A stretch of 64,000 nt of DNA. Source: JADJPG01 sp964491875. Lineage in GTDB: Bacteria; Verrucomicrobiota; Verrucomicrobiia; Limisphaerales; JADJPG01. Location: positions 1 to 64,000 of the forward strand of contig CAZBIC010000003.1 in assembly GCA_964491875.1 (NCBI GenBank), read 5' to 3'. The notes under the pieces were generated by a model, which searched no databases, was not told where the DNA came from, and saw only the letters and a program-made list of their open reading frames with translations. The first letter of the stretch is position 1. Every line of letters begins with the position of its first letter. Both the position numbers and the translations under genes were made by a program. Below, piece by piece: positions 28,201 through 36,792 of the stretch.

Positions 28201-29099
28201 CGTGGCTCGAAGAGATGCTTCGTCTCCATCCGCGTCATGCGGCGGCGATGCCACCTGATGTGCTGGACACCGTCTTCGCCCGTGTGCGTGCCGCGCTCGA
28301 TGCCGAGCCGGTTCCCGACTTGTTGAAGATTACCCGCGAAGCCGCCTGCCGAACCAACGTCACCGTCATGGCCGCGCTGGTTTTCGGTCGTCACCTGCCG
28401 GCCTACGCGGAATTGTCCCGACGGGCGGCGGCTGGGGAGACCGATGCCGCCTTCGCTCTCGCCGCGGTTCTGCACCAGCTCTCCCTTGCCAATGTGCCGC
28501 GGATTCGCGAACTGGTGAAACAGTCCGACCGTCTCTTCTTCTCGGGCCAGTGGCTACCGAACAACGGATGGAAGGACGAGGGCCTGTTCTTTCAAATTTA
28601 TAAGGGCGAGGAAGTCGCCCGGGTCCTGGCGGATGCCGCGGGTCAGCAGTTGACGGTGGCCCAGCCGTTCTTCGTTGACCCGCCACCCGGAGAAGGTGAG
28701 CCCTGGCCGGAACGCCTCGTGCGAACTGCGGCCCTCAAGGATACCGCGCTTCAGGAAAAGCTGCTCGAACTGACGATGCAGACGCGACTTGCCCGAGGCG
28801 ACCGTTTGCACGAGGAACCCTCGACACCAGCGGAGGAGCTCCTCGTCATGCAGCATCGATGGAGAAACATGGGGTCCATCGCGCCGGAAATGCTGGAAGC
28901 TATTCGAGCGCGTGGTGATAGCGTTGATTGCGTGCTGGCCCTGCGGCGGGAATTCAATCTGGAGACGCCCGTTCTTTTGGCGAGGGCTCGCGCCGATATT
29001 CCGGAGTTGAAGAAGAAACTGCTGGCCATCGACCCCGACACTTCAGACCCCCTGCTGGCGGCCTGCCGCGCGGTGGGCGTTCGCACCGAGGTTCCTTAA
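25254..29099 (+). CDS. Large exported helical-repeat (Sel1/TPR-like) protein of unknown function
   Basis: A 1281-residue protein. The ATG at 25254 has GGAG five bases before it and a signal peptide or anchor right after (LRSGFLVLLIAGSAGMW). An Ala/Arg/Glu-rich coiled-coil stretch (about residues 90-150) follows, then many helical repeats resembling Sel1 (for example the LYAQARCRLDGLGR segment and AAFELGRAFDRN). The last third contains several more such units. Proteins of this shape act as scaffolds for complexes; the partner and role are unknown. Composition is similar to its neighbours, and the gene has no clear operon mates, with gaps of about 90 and 140 bp on each side. Confidence 0.82.
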   Translation: MTICNNGLRSGFLVLLIAGSAGMWNPIGLSGQVTRQRGESYDAYYTRKVQEETANFRNNNPNFGVRPSSGSGTFSSLEEWVRRDQARRAAARNFDPAAAAEERAAAERARIAEEAERAARKRLSDQWAEQRRIEAARAAEAAGRQRWQEHRVWLELAERGSRTAAFELGRAFDRNALPPGLELAPEQRLESALLHYRAAAETRSWDARLRLFGLYPRLLAPAKYRETAGAWIDRSAAALNPQAAFNSLVAADRNGDLAATLVLAAWHQRRDLGFGRLSVTDSHTALTECLRLYGKVGVEFPRLGAYFAGSLAQGYTVPGSCLTNLQSLARNHEPMAGDPTGMLGADLQTHARILMAELILERRVQGTPEEAAFLLRQGDSPAPAALIRLGDWVFHETAGHWLSRWEGIRAYEALPDRPEYVWYRGRAQTLRGLALLEGDGENGQTGKPDPAAAARYFEQAEGLFRGTAAPPARVNYEDQKSHPDLGRQDDELDIEEVSALRWGTLLRYQLIDPAKVDTVKGALTPSAAGPIGTQLLRAASLATGSRGFQSDADAALRHFGNLAPYRGPVRPTIAAEAVEALVELARKQPGLTATVNDQLQAIVTRANGCANLPLATQIAAGFRGSVSTLATHRELIRLQGEARGPGVSEFQTVEHAVRLGIAGSALGGLSTAINLQLDRLPKTALTRAWRDAFGRGGPERTKAIGALPATGLTAELLKVMEAHSRVTESRDIPEQLRSMTDLCALAESGSLDAYAILMRNDYPGFFINTTAHRWTDPILRRLAFAACARFEAGKAAQSRVRSEQAQGLWLAALENGHFEARRALAGLGVSPEEVARAVPEAIDQSLLKKLSDIESFLLELPGLWWTTNHLNQFDQAFQSLATSARPELAAAYADLEAVALPREVMGGRKSQDPGRAASARVLYAQARCRLDGLGRPADLLEASRLHRRAEATNYNLSTALSRKLSADIEKALTKQATAQSEPAWLEEMLRLHPRHAAAMPPDVLDTVFARVRAALDAEPVPDLLKITREAACRTNVTVMAALVFGRHLPAYAELSRRAAAGETDAAFALAAVLHQLSLANVPRIRELVKQSDRLFFSGQWLPNNGWKDEGLFFQIYKGEEVARVLADAAGQQLTVAQPFFVDPPPGEGEPWPERLVRTAALKDTALQEKLLELTMQTRLARGDRLHEEPSTPAEELLVMQHRWRNMGSIAPEMLEAIRARGDSVDCVLALRREFNLETPVLLARARADIPELKKKLLAIDPDTSDPLLAACRAVGVRTEVP

Positions 29100-29241
29100 G
29101 CAGCAATTATCACCCGAGCCACGGTTCATAGCTCGCCACACAACGCGAAATGTGTCGCCACGCACCGCGGCGCTGCGTATTCGGCCGTTGAATCCCGTTG
29201 CCGCGCTCCCGTCCAACTGCCTACTCTTTCGCCAATCACTT

Positions 29242-32200
29242 ATGAAACGCATCGCGCTTCTTTCGCTGGGCCTCGGGCTTTCACTGTCGCTGCACGCCGC
29301 GGATTACCGTCCGGACCTCGGCAAGAAACTTGGCTTCCCGATTTACACGAACCAGCCGCCGGGCAACATGCTCGATAACGATCCGGTACGCCGCGGGGTG
29401 AAGGAGCCGGCGTTGCATCCGCTGGAGACGCAGAAGAAGATCAAGGTGCCGAAGGGCTTCGAAGTCCGTCTCTTCGCCAGCGAACCGGAGGTGGTGAATC
29501 CCGTGGCGATGACGTGGGACGAACGCGGGCGCCTTTGGGTCGTAGAGCTCTATGAATATCCCAAGGGCGCGAAGCAGGGCGAGAAGGGCCGCGACCGCAT
29601 CAAGATTCTCGAAGACGTCGATGCGGACGGCAAAGCGGACAAGGTCACGGTCTTCGCCGACGGCTTCTCGCTTGCGACCGGACTCGCGCTGGGCAACGGC
29701 GGCGTCTACGTTGGCGCGGCTCCGAATCTTTATTTCCTCGAAGACACGAACGGCGACGACAAGGCGGACAAGACGACGGTGCTCATGACCGGCTTCGGGC
29801 TCGAGGATCGTCACGAGTTGCTGAATGGTTTCGCGTGGGGACCGGACGGCTGGCTCTACATGACGCACGGTGTCTTCACCCACTCCAAGGTGAAGAACCC
29901 GAACGATCCCGAAGACGACGGTGTGGTGATGGACGCCGCGCTCGCGCGGTTTCATCCCAAGACGAAGAAGTTCGAGGTCTTCGCCGACGGTACGAGCAAT
30001 CCGTGGGGCGTGGACTGGAACGAACGCGGCGATGCGTTCGTAAGCGCGTGCGTGATTCATCACATCTTTCACCTCGCGCCCGGTGGCCAATACAATCGCC
30101 AGGGCGGCACCTGGGCGAATCCCTACGGTTATGCCGGCGATTTGCCGAGCAAGGGACTTCCGGCGATCGCGGACTGGCGTCACTACCGCGCGGCGCACGC
30201 GGGCATCACGATTTATCAGGGCGACCAATGGCCAGCGGAATGGCGTGGCCACGCGTACCTTGGGAACATTCACCAGAACGCCATCAACTGCGATCGCCTC
30301 ACGCCGGTCGGCTCGACCTACAAGGCGGAGAAGGAATCGACGCTGCTCGGGCCAGACAAGGGAACGTGGGAAGTGGGCGCGGGGAATTTCCTCGTCTGCG
30401 ATGACCATTGGTTTCGTCCAGTGAGCAACCAGACCGGTCCCGATGGCGCGATGTGGATCATGGACTGGGCGGATCGTTATCCGTGCTACCAAAATGCGCA
30501 GGCCGATCCGGAAGGCGTGGATCGCGAGATGGGTCGAATCTGGCGTGTGGTGTGGGTGGGCGACCAACCGGGCAAACCAGTTCCCAGTCGGCCTGAGAAG
30601 GAGATGGATTTAAGTAAACTGGGCGTTGCTAATTTGGCTGCCCGACTAGCTCGCTCGAATAGCTGGACCAGCCGTGCTGCTCAACACTTGCTGAGCGAAC
30701 GTCAGAATACCGATTCGACTGAATTTCTATTGGCGATGCTGAATGGCAGTCGGCCTTGGGAACAACGCATCCTTGCTTTATGGACTCTGCACGGCAGCGG
30801 ACTACTAGATGAGAATACGCTGGATTTGTGTGCGAAACAACAGTCACCCGAGTTGCGTGCATGGTCAGCTCGATTGTCGGGGGAGCGTGCGGCAATCGAC
30901 TCCGAGTTAGGTCTGTCTCGTCTTCGGAATCTCGCATCTGACTCAGACGTGACGGTTCGAGCCGCTGCTGCGTCGGCACTGCGTCAATTCACTTCCAGTT
31001 CTCTAACGGTCAATACCACGGCACACAGAGACTCACCTGCTAATCGATTGCTTTCAACTTTCCCGGAACTCCTCGCCCGGCCCAGCGTCAAAGACGATCT
31101 CTACTACCCGCACATCGTCTGGATGGCGATGGAGCCGCGCGTGGCGCAAGACCCGACGTCGTTTTTCCCAATCATTGGTGCGAATGACAATTCCGTCTCC
31201 GCCCACTCCGCCCGCCGCATCATGCGTCGCATCTGTGATCTGTCGGATTCCGCTGCGCGATTGAAACATCTCAATGCCGCGATGGAATGGCTTGCTGGTC
31301 TCTCCTCCAAGCCTGGACTGGCCGAGGCAGCGCTCGATGGCCTGATCGACGCCTTTAAGAGCAAAGGCCAGCCACCGACTATCCCGCTCGAACCCATCTT
31401 CGCGAAGTTCACCGCTAATCCCAAGCTGGCGGACAAGGCCCGCCGGCTCGCGACGTTGCTCGGTGATACGAGCGCCAGCCGCTTATTGGTCGCGAAGATC
31501 AACGACAGCCGCGCCAGCATCGAGGATCGCTTGAGGGGAATCCAGGCAGCGCGCGAGACGAAGGACGAAGCCTCGAAGGGCGAGTTAATCAAATTGCTCA
31601 AGACCGAGAAGTCCAACCAAGCGGTGCTCGTCGAAGGTATTCGCGCACTCGCGGTGTTCGGCGGCGACGAGATTGGCTACGCGATGACGGATGCGTGGAA
31701 GAACTTCACCCTGCCAACGCGTCGCACCGCAGCGGACGTGCTCGTGACCCGCAGCAAGTGGAGCCGCGCCTTGATGGCCGCGCTGGAAAACAAGGTGGCC
31801 GACCCGCAGGACGTTTCAGCGACCGCGCGTCGCGCACTGGCGAAGAGCCCCGACGCCACGGTGGTCGATCACGCGAATCGTGTGCTTGGAAAGTATCGAG
31901 CCTCGGGCGACGACAAGTTAAAGCTCATCGCCGAGAAGCGAAAGGTGGCTCTGGCGGGCGAGCCGGATTTGAAGGCTGGATATGAAGTGGCGAAACGCAC
32001 TTGCTTGGTTTGTCACAAGCTCTACGGCGAAGGTGCGGATGTCGGACCAGATCTCACCGGTGTTGGCCGCAGCACGCTGGACGCGCTCCTGCACAACATC
32101 ATCGATCCGAACGAAGTGGTCGGGAACGGCTATGGCGCGACGGAAGTGGAGTTGAAGGACGGCAGCAGCGTGAGCGGCCGCATCGTCGAAGAAACGCCGA

Positions 32201-32910
32201 CGCGCCTGAAGTTGGTGGCGTCCGGCCCGACGGAACACGTCATCGCGAAGAGCGACATCGCACAGGAGGGCGGCAAGCCGAAGATTCGTACGAGCGAGTT
32301 GTCGCTGATGCCCGAGGGTCTCGAAGCGATCCCCGACAAGGATTTCCGCGACATGATGTGGTATCTGCTGAATCCGCCCGGCGACAACCGCGCGTGGACT
32401 CCGGCCTTGCGCAAGGAAGTGTTTGGCGACGAGAACGCCGGCGTGAAGAAGAGCGCCTCGGCATATCCGCCGGTCGACATGGAGAGCGTGTCGCTCTGGA
32501 ATCCGGACTGGAAGGTGAACGCGCCGGAATTCGAAGGCACGCCGCGCAAGCTCACGGAATTTGCCGGCCGACGAAACGTGCTGATGACACATCCCAAGGA
32601 TCAATCCACGCCGAGCGCGCTGGAGCGGAATCTGGCGGTGCCGAAGAACGGTGGTGTGCTGACGTTCGCCGTGGCGGCGCACGAGCAGGGCGATTGGGAA
32701 CTGCGCGTGGTGATCAATGACAAGCTGGTGAAGAAGGAAGTGGTGAATCGCGATGGTGGGCGCTGGAAGCCGGTGACGGTGGATTTGAAGGAGTTCGCTG
32801 GAACCACGGCCCGAGTGCGTCTTGAGAATGCTGCGAACGGCTGGGCCTTCGAGTTTGGTTACTGGTCGGACATCGCCATCCAGACGCCGACACAACGCGC
32901 TTCGAAGTAG
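29242..32910 (+). CDS. PVC-type membrane-bound dehydrogenase with HEAT repeats and c-type heme domain
   Basis: A 1222-residue exported protein with signal peptide MKRIALLSLGLGLSLSLHA. Residues about 70-440 form a beta-propeller of the sugar-dehydrogenase type (DANRPGD-like metal loops DTNGDDKAD, DVDADGKAD). About 457-890 is HEAT-repeat-like. The heme site is C921-L-V-C-H925 in the Pirellula/Verrucomicrobium heme-binding domain. The C-terminal about 140 residues (LWNPDWKVNAPEFEG, then ANGWAFEFGYWSD) look like a carbohydrate-binding beta sandwich. A probable role is periplasmic oxidation of an unknown polysaccharide-derived substrate. The segment 30600-31080 has lower GC (about 54% by hand count, against about 60% in one neighbouring line). 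Confidence 0.88.
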   Translation: MKRIALLSLGLGLSLSLHAADYRPDLGKKLGFPIYTNQPPGNMLDNDPVRRGVKEPALHPLETQKKIKVPKGFEVRLFASEPEVVNPVAMTWDERGRLWVVELYEYPKGAKQGEKGRDRIKILEDVDADGKADKVTVFADGFSLATGLALGNGGVYVGAAPNLYFLEDTNGDDKADKTTVLMTGFGLEDRHELLNGFAWGPDGWLYMTHGVFTHSKVKNPNDPEDDGVVMDAALARFHPKTKKFEVFADGTSNPWGVDWNERGDAFVSACVIHHIFHLAPGGQYNRQGGTWANPYGYAGDLPSKGLPAIADWRHYRAAHAGITIYQGDQWPAEWRGHAYLGNIHQNAINCDRLTPVGSTYKAEKESTLLGPDKGTWEVGAGNFLVCDDHWFRPVSNQTGPDGAMWIMDWADRYPCYQNAQADPEGVDREMGRIWRVVWVGDQPGKPVPSRPEKEMDLSKLGVANLAARLARSNSWTSRAAQHLLSERQNTDSTEFLLAMLNGSRPWEQRILALWTLHGSGLLDENTLDLCAKQQSPELRAWSARLSGERAAIDSELGLSRLRNLASDSDVTVRAAAASALRQFTSSSLTVNTTAHRDSPANRLLSTFPELLARPSVKDDLYYPHIVWMAMEPRVAQDPTSFFPIIGANDNSVSAHSARRIMRRICDLSDSAARLKHLNAAMEWLAGLSSKPGLAEAALDGLIDAFKSKGQPPTIPLEPIFAKFTANPKLADKARRLATLLGDTSASRLLVAKINDSRASIEDRLRGIQAARETKDEASKGELIKLLKTEKSNQAVLVEGIRALAVFGGDEIGYAMTDAWKNFTLPTRRTAADVLVTRSKWSRALMAALENKVADPQDVSATARRALAKSPDATVVDHANRVLGKYRASGDDKLKLIAEKRKVALAGEPDLKAGYEVAKRTCLVCHKLYGEGADVGPDLTGVGRSTLDALLHNIIDPNEVVGNGYGATEVELKDGSSVSGRIVEETPTRLKLVASGPTEHVIAKSDIAQEGGKPKIRTSELSLMPEGLEAIPDKDFRDMMWYLLNPPGDNRAWTPALRKEVFGDENAGVKKSASAYPPVDMESVSLWNPDWKVNAPEFEGTPRKLTEFAGRRNVLMTHPKDQSTPSALERNLAVPKNGGVLTFAVAAHEQGDWELRVVINDKLVKKEVVNRDGGRWKPVTVDLKEFAGTTARVRLENAANGWAFEFGYWSDIAIQTPTQRASK

Positions 32911-32915
32911 CAGCA

Positions 32916-32937
32916 CCTGTCAGAATTTTCAGACAGG
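32916..32937. terminator. Possible terminator hairpin after the heme protein gene
   Basis: CCTGTC and GACAGG arms flank a 10-base centre, located six bases after the preceding stop codon. The following run is only mildly T-rich. Confidence 0.35.
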
Positions 32938-33102
32938 CTCTTAACTCGCCGTCGCCCCTGCCGATGACCTGAGCGTGTGGGCGGAAGCTCACGGGCAGTG
33001 GCGTCTTGACGGGGCCGGGCTGGCGCTTTTTGGGCAACTAGCGATTTCTTCGGCGGTAAACTCGAAGTCCAGACTCCCACTGTGTTCAATCAGACTGAAC
33101 CT

Positions 33103-34602
33103 ATGGGCAATGACTTGTTTCAACGGCTGAAATCTTCGAATCGACTTCCGAGTCCGCCGGGCGTGGCGCTTAAAATCCTCGAACTCGCCCGCTCGGACGA
33201 CACTTCCCTGGATGATCTTGCAAAGGTCATCAGCAGCGATCCGGCCCTCGCGAGCCGGATGCTGAAGTTCGTGAACTCTCCCTCTGCCGGATTTGGGCGG
33301 CAGATTGCCACGCTGGACGAGGCGGTGAATCAGATCGGGCTGCGCGGCGTGCAGTTGATGGCACTGTCGTTCTCGCTGGTTTCGTCGGGGCGAGTGGAGG
33401 TTTCGCCAAGCTTCAATTTCGACATGTTCTGGTCGCGTTCGCTGGCGTGCGCGGTAGCGTCGAAGACTTTTGCCACGCATGCCGGCAGGATGGATCCGAA
33501 TGAAGCGTTCATCATCGGTTTGTTGTACCACATCGGTCAGATGGCGGCCGCGTGCGCGGTGCCTGAACTTTATGAGCCGGTGCTGGTCGAATCGCTGACG
33601 AGGCCCCGCGAGTTGCTGGTGATCGAAAAGGAGAAGCTCGGTGCCACGCACATCGAGGCAGGCGTTCAGCTGCTTCAGGACTGGAAACTGCCGGACAGCA
33701 TCTGGCAGACGATCGCGACCTCCCAAGATCCCAAGGCGCCGACCACGGTGAATGGCCGCATCACCTCGAGCCGGGTGTTGCACATTGGCGATGTCACGGC
33801 TGCGTTGTTATGTGATTCGAAGGAGGAACGCAGCGGGAAGGTGGAGGAGATTCTCAAGCTGGTGCTGGAACATTTCGAGATCGACGAGGCCGCCTGGACG
33901 GAGCTCTACGACCAGATCGTCCGCGATTGGAAGGCCTACGGCCAGCTGCTCTCCGTGAAGGCGGGCACGGACATGTCGTTCCGCGATTTGCAGGAGGAAG
34001 CGCGTGAGAAAATTGCTGCTCTCAGTGCGGCAACGGTGATGGAGAACATTGGCATCAAGGGCCAGAACCAGCAGCTCCAGCAACAGGTTCGCACGGACGC
34101 GCTCACCGGGGTGTCGAATCGGGCGGCGTTCGACGAACGTCTCGCAGGCGAGCTGGAACGCGCTCGCCGCACACAGTGTCCGCTCGCGCTTTGCCTGCTC
34201 GACATCGATCACTTCAAGAAGTTCAACGACACGCACGGACATCAGGTGGGAGACCAGGTGTTGCAGGCGGTGGCGAAGGCGCTGGATGAAACGATCCGCA
34301 AAATGGATCTGGTGGCCCGTTACGGCGGCGAGGAGTTCGCGGTGATCGCGCCGGAGTGCGCTCCGTCCAAGGCCGGCTCATTGGCCGAGCGTTTGCGCGA
34401 GGCGGTGGAGGAGATTCAACTCGAGGCGGCTGGACAGAAGTTGCGCGTGACCACGAGCATCGGAGTCGCCTTCGCCCAGTGGCCAGGTTACGAACGGTCC
34501 GCCGCGGAGTTGATCAAGACCGCTGATGCGAAGCTCTATGAAGCCAAACGCGGAGGGAGAAACTGCTGCCGGTTGGAAGAGGCCTTGAAGCAGGCGGCGT
34601 AG
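33103..34602 (+). CDS. HDOD-GGDEF protein, putative diguanylate cyclase
   Basis: About 499 residues. The N-terminal half (about 10-210) is an HDOD domain (GLLYHIGQ replaces the metal-binding HD pair, as usual for HDOD), followed by a helical linker and a GGDEF domain from about residue 335 (RTDALTGVSNRAAFDERL). The active-site motif is GGEEF at 408-412, so cyclase activity is expected, and RKMD at 399-402 matches the RxxD inhibitory site used for product feedback. The product would be cyclic di-GMP. The ATG at 33103 (MGNDLFQRLK) is preferred over the GTG at 33082. No EAL partner is adjacent. Confidence 0.93.
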   Translation: MGNDLFQRLKSSNRLPSPPGVALKILELARSDDTSLDDLAKVISSDPALASRMLKFVNSPSAGFGRQIATLDEAVNQIGLRGVQLMALSFSLVSSGRVEVSPSFNFDMFWSRSLACAVASKTFATHAGRMDPNEAFIIGLLYHIGQMAAACAVPELYEPVLVESLTRPRELLVIEKEKLGATHIEAGVQLLQDWKLPDSIWQTIATSQDPKAPTTVNGRITSSRVLHIGDVTAALLCDSKEERSGKVEEILKLVLEHFEIDEAAWTELYDQIVRDWKAYGQLLSVKAGTDMSFRDLQEEAREKIAALSAATVMENIGIKGQNQQLQQQVRTDALTGVSNRAAFDERLAGELERARRTQCPLALCLLDIDHFKKFNDTHGHQVGDQVLQAVAKALDETIRKMDLVARYGGEEFAVIAPECAPSKAGSLAERLREAVEEIQLEAAGQKLRVTTSIGVAFAQWPGYERSAAELIKTADAKLYEAKRGGRNCCRLEEALKQAA

Positions 34603-34608
34603 CGGAGT

Positions 34609-36015
34609 CTACGCGCTCGCCAGTTCGCGAATTACCGTCCCGCCGCTGACGAGCGGCCGCGGACGCCCGAGCAGGTCGGGAAAATCTCCGAGCGGATTGA
34701 TGCCGAGCAGATGGAAGATCGTCGCGGCAAGGTCCGGCGGACGCAGCACTCGGCTTGCGGGAAAGGCTCCATCCCGATCGCTGGAACCGATGACTTGTCC
34801 ACCCGCGATGCCAGCGCCAGCCACGGCGAGTGAAAAGCAACTTCCCCAATGATCCCGCCCGCCATCGGGATTGATCCGCGGTGAGCGACCGAATTCACCC
34901 ATCGCGACGACGAGCGTTTCGTCGAGCAGCCCGCGTTCTTCCAGATCGGCAATCAGCGTGGCAAAGGCCATGTCGAATTGAGGACACAACACATCGCGCA
35001 GGCGCGGGGAGTTGTTCTTGTGCGTGTCCCAGACGGGGAAGCCGGTCATTTGGTCGCCGGGCTCACGCGGCCAGTTGACTTGCACGAGGCGGACGCCGGC
35101 CTCGACGAGACGTCGCGCCAGCAGTACGCTCTGCCCGAACTTTTTTCGCCCGTATCGATCCCGGAGTGAGGAACGCTCTTTCTCGATCTCAAACGCGGCG
35201 CGCGTCGTTGCGGATTGCATCACGCCGAAGGCGCGTTCGTGCATGCGATCCAGCGCGGCGACCGGTTCGCTGCGCACGTTGGTGAGGAACTGGTGATCGA
35301 GATGGCGGAGGAGATTTGCGCGATCGGTCAGGCGATCAAAGCTGACGCTTTCCGGCAGCTTGAGGCCGTCAATCTCCAGCCGCGGCAGTGACGGATCGCA
35401 ATGGAGCAGGAAGGGATTCCAAGTGTGGCCCATGAACCCGCCGCTCTGGCCGGGCGCGGGCGGCGCGTTGTCGTTGTGGACGATCTCGGGGAGAATGACC
35501 GATGTGAACGGCGTGCGTTCGCTTGGTTTCAACGCGCCAACCACGGAGGCAATGCTCGGCCAGTCTTCCGGGCTCGCGGGTACTTCGATTTTGGACGGAT
35601 GTTCGTAGCCGGTGAGCATCCAGTAGCCGCTGGCGGTGTGGCTGTTGTTATCCGTCGTCATCGAGCGGATGACCGACAGCTTGTCCGCAATGGCGGCCGT
35701 GCGCGGAAGGAGTTCGCAGAAGTGGGTGCCGGGAACTTTCGTGCGGATGGACTTAAAGTCGCCGCGAATTTCGAGCGGCGCTTCCGGTTTCGGATCGAAG
35801 GTTTCGTGCTGCGGCGGGCCGCCGGAGAGATAGAGGAGGATGCAGGACTTCGCGCGTCCGAAACTTCCGCCGGCCGGCAGGTTGGCGGCGCCTGCTTTCA
35901 GCGCGAGGAATTGCGGGAGCGACAGGCCGAGGAGTCCCAGTCCGCCGACGCGCAGCATTTCGCGGCGGGTGATCGGGCCGTGGCAATGAGCGACGGAGGA
36001 GCCGACGGTGGACAT
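34609..36015 (-). CDS. DUF1501 protein (sulfatase-like), probable Tat-exported
   Basis: A 468-residue protein with a twin-arginine-type signal (TRREMLRVGGLGLLGLSLP), then the DUF1501 fold related to alkaline phosphatase and sulfatase enzymes (LSGGPPQHETFDPK, FGRSPRINPDGGRDHW). In PVC bacteria these proteins are usually encoded beside DUF1549/DUF1553 cytochromes and are thought to act with them; here this copy stands alone and has no such neighbour, unlike the second copy in the window. It converges with the HDOD-GGDEF gene (6 bp apart). Function is unproven for the family. Confidence 0.88.
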   Translation of the reverse strand: MSTVGSSVAHCHGPITRREMLRVGGLGLLGLSLPQFLALKAGAANLPAGGSFGRAKSCILLYLSGGPPQHETFDPKPEAPLEIRGDFKSIRTKVPGTHFCELLPRTAAIADKLSVIRSMTTDNNSHTASGYWMLTGYEHPSKIEVPASPEDWPSIASVVGALKPSERTPFTSVILPEIVHNDNAPPAPGQSGGFMGHTWNPFLLHCDPSLPRLEIDGLKLPESVSFDRLTDRANLLRHLDHQFLTNVRSEPVAALDRMHERAFGVMQSATTRAAFEIEKERSSLRDRYGRKKFGQSVLLARRLVEAGVRLVQVNWPREPGDQMTGFPVWDTHKNNSPRLRDVLCPQFDMAFATLIADLEERGLLDETLVVAMGEFGRSPRINPDGGRDHWGSCFSLAVAGAGIAGGQVIGSSDRDGAFPASRVLRPPDLAATIFHLLGINPLGDFPDLLGRPRPLVSGGTVIRELASA

Positions 36016-36108
36016 GGGGTGAAATTATCCGGTCATGAATCAGGCGTCAACGACGGCGCCCGGGAACGAAAAGCGGCGATTCAGACGGCGGTCCGTCGGA
36101 GGCGATCA

Positions 36109-36771
36109 ATGTCTTTACCGCTGATTTTCCGGATGCTATTCCATTCGCCAATGACATCACCGAACCCCCAGGTTCGACGCGCGAACATTGAAGATTTGCC
36201 TCAGCTGGTTTTGCTGTGGCGCAAGGAAGGCCATTCCGTTTCAGACCTTGAAAAGCGCTTCAAGGAATTCCAGGTCATCGATGCGCCCGAGGGTGGATTG
36301 GCGGCCGCAGTCGCCTTGCAGGTTGTCGGCTCCGAAGGGTGCCTGCACAGCGAAGCGTATGCCCGGAATGAACTGGCGGATCAGTGGCGGGCTCTGATTT
36401 GGGAGCGCGCCCAGGTCGTCGCACAGAATCATGGTCTCGTCCGGCTGTGGACGCAGTTTGCGACGCCATTCTGGAATCACAGTGGTTTTCGCTATGCTTC
36501 GCCTGAACTGCAGGCGAAGCTGCCGCCGGCATTTGGCGGCGATCCGCGGCCCTGGCAGTTCCTGCAGTTGAAGGAAGAGGTGGCGGCGCCGGTTTCCGTC
36601 GACAAAGAATTCGCGATGTTCCGCGCGATGGAGCGCGAGCGCACCGAGGGCTTGATGCGCCAGGCGAAGCTGCTGAAGGTCGTCGCGGTGATTGTCGTGC
36701 TGGTGGTCATTGTCGTGTTCGCGGTGGGCATGTTTGCGTGGATGAAAGCGCGCGGGCAGGCGCCACGGTAA
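36109..36771 (+). CDS. GNAT-like protein with C-terminal membrane anchor
   Basis: A protein of about 220 residues, starting at the ATG 36109 that follows GGAGG (36098-36102) by six bases; an ATG at 36151 would give 206 residues. Residues about 22-150 resemble an N-acetyltransferase (GNAT) domain (VRRANIEDLPQLVLLWRKEG; FWNHSGFRYAS), but the acetyl-CoA-binding motif A (Q/RxxGxG/A) is not evident, so it may be inactive. The last 40 residues hold a single hydrophobic segment (AKLLKVVAVIVVLVVIVV), so the domain is tethered to the inner membrane by its C-terminus. The substrate is unknown. It precedes rex by 21 bp and may be co-transcribed with it. Confidence 0.75.
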   Translation: MSLPLIFRMLFHSPMTSPNPQVRRANIEDLPQLVLLWRKEGHSVSDLEKRFKEFQVIDAPEGGLAAAVALQVVGSEGCLHSEAYARNELADQWRALIWERAQVVAQNHGLVRLWTQFATPFWNHSGFRYASPELQAKLPPAFGGDPRPWQFLQLKEEVAAPVSVDKEFAMFRAMERERTEGLMRQAKLLKVVAVIVVLVVIVVFAVGMFAWMKARGQAPR

Positions 36772-36792
36772 GGTTCGGTCCCCGTTGTTCTC

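Noticed and set aside
35401..36108. Long in-frame extension upstream of the GNAT-like gene
   Set aside because: It overlaps the DUF1501 gene on the opposite strand; GGAGG before ATG 36109 gives a better start.
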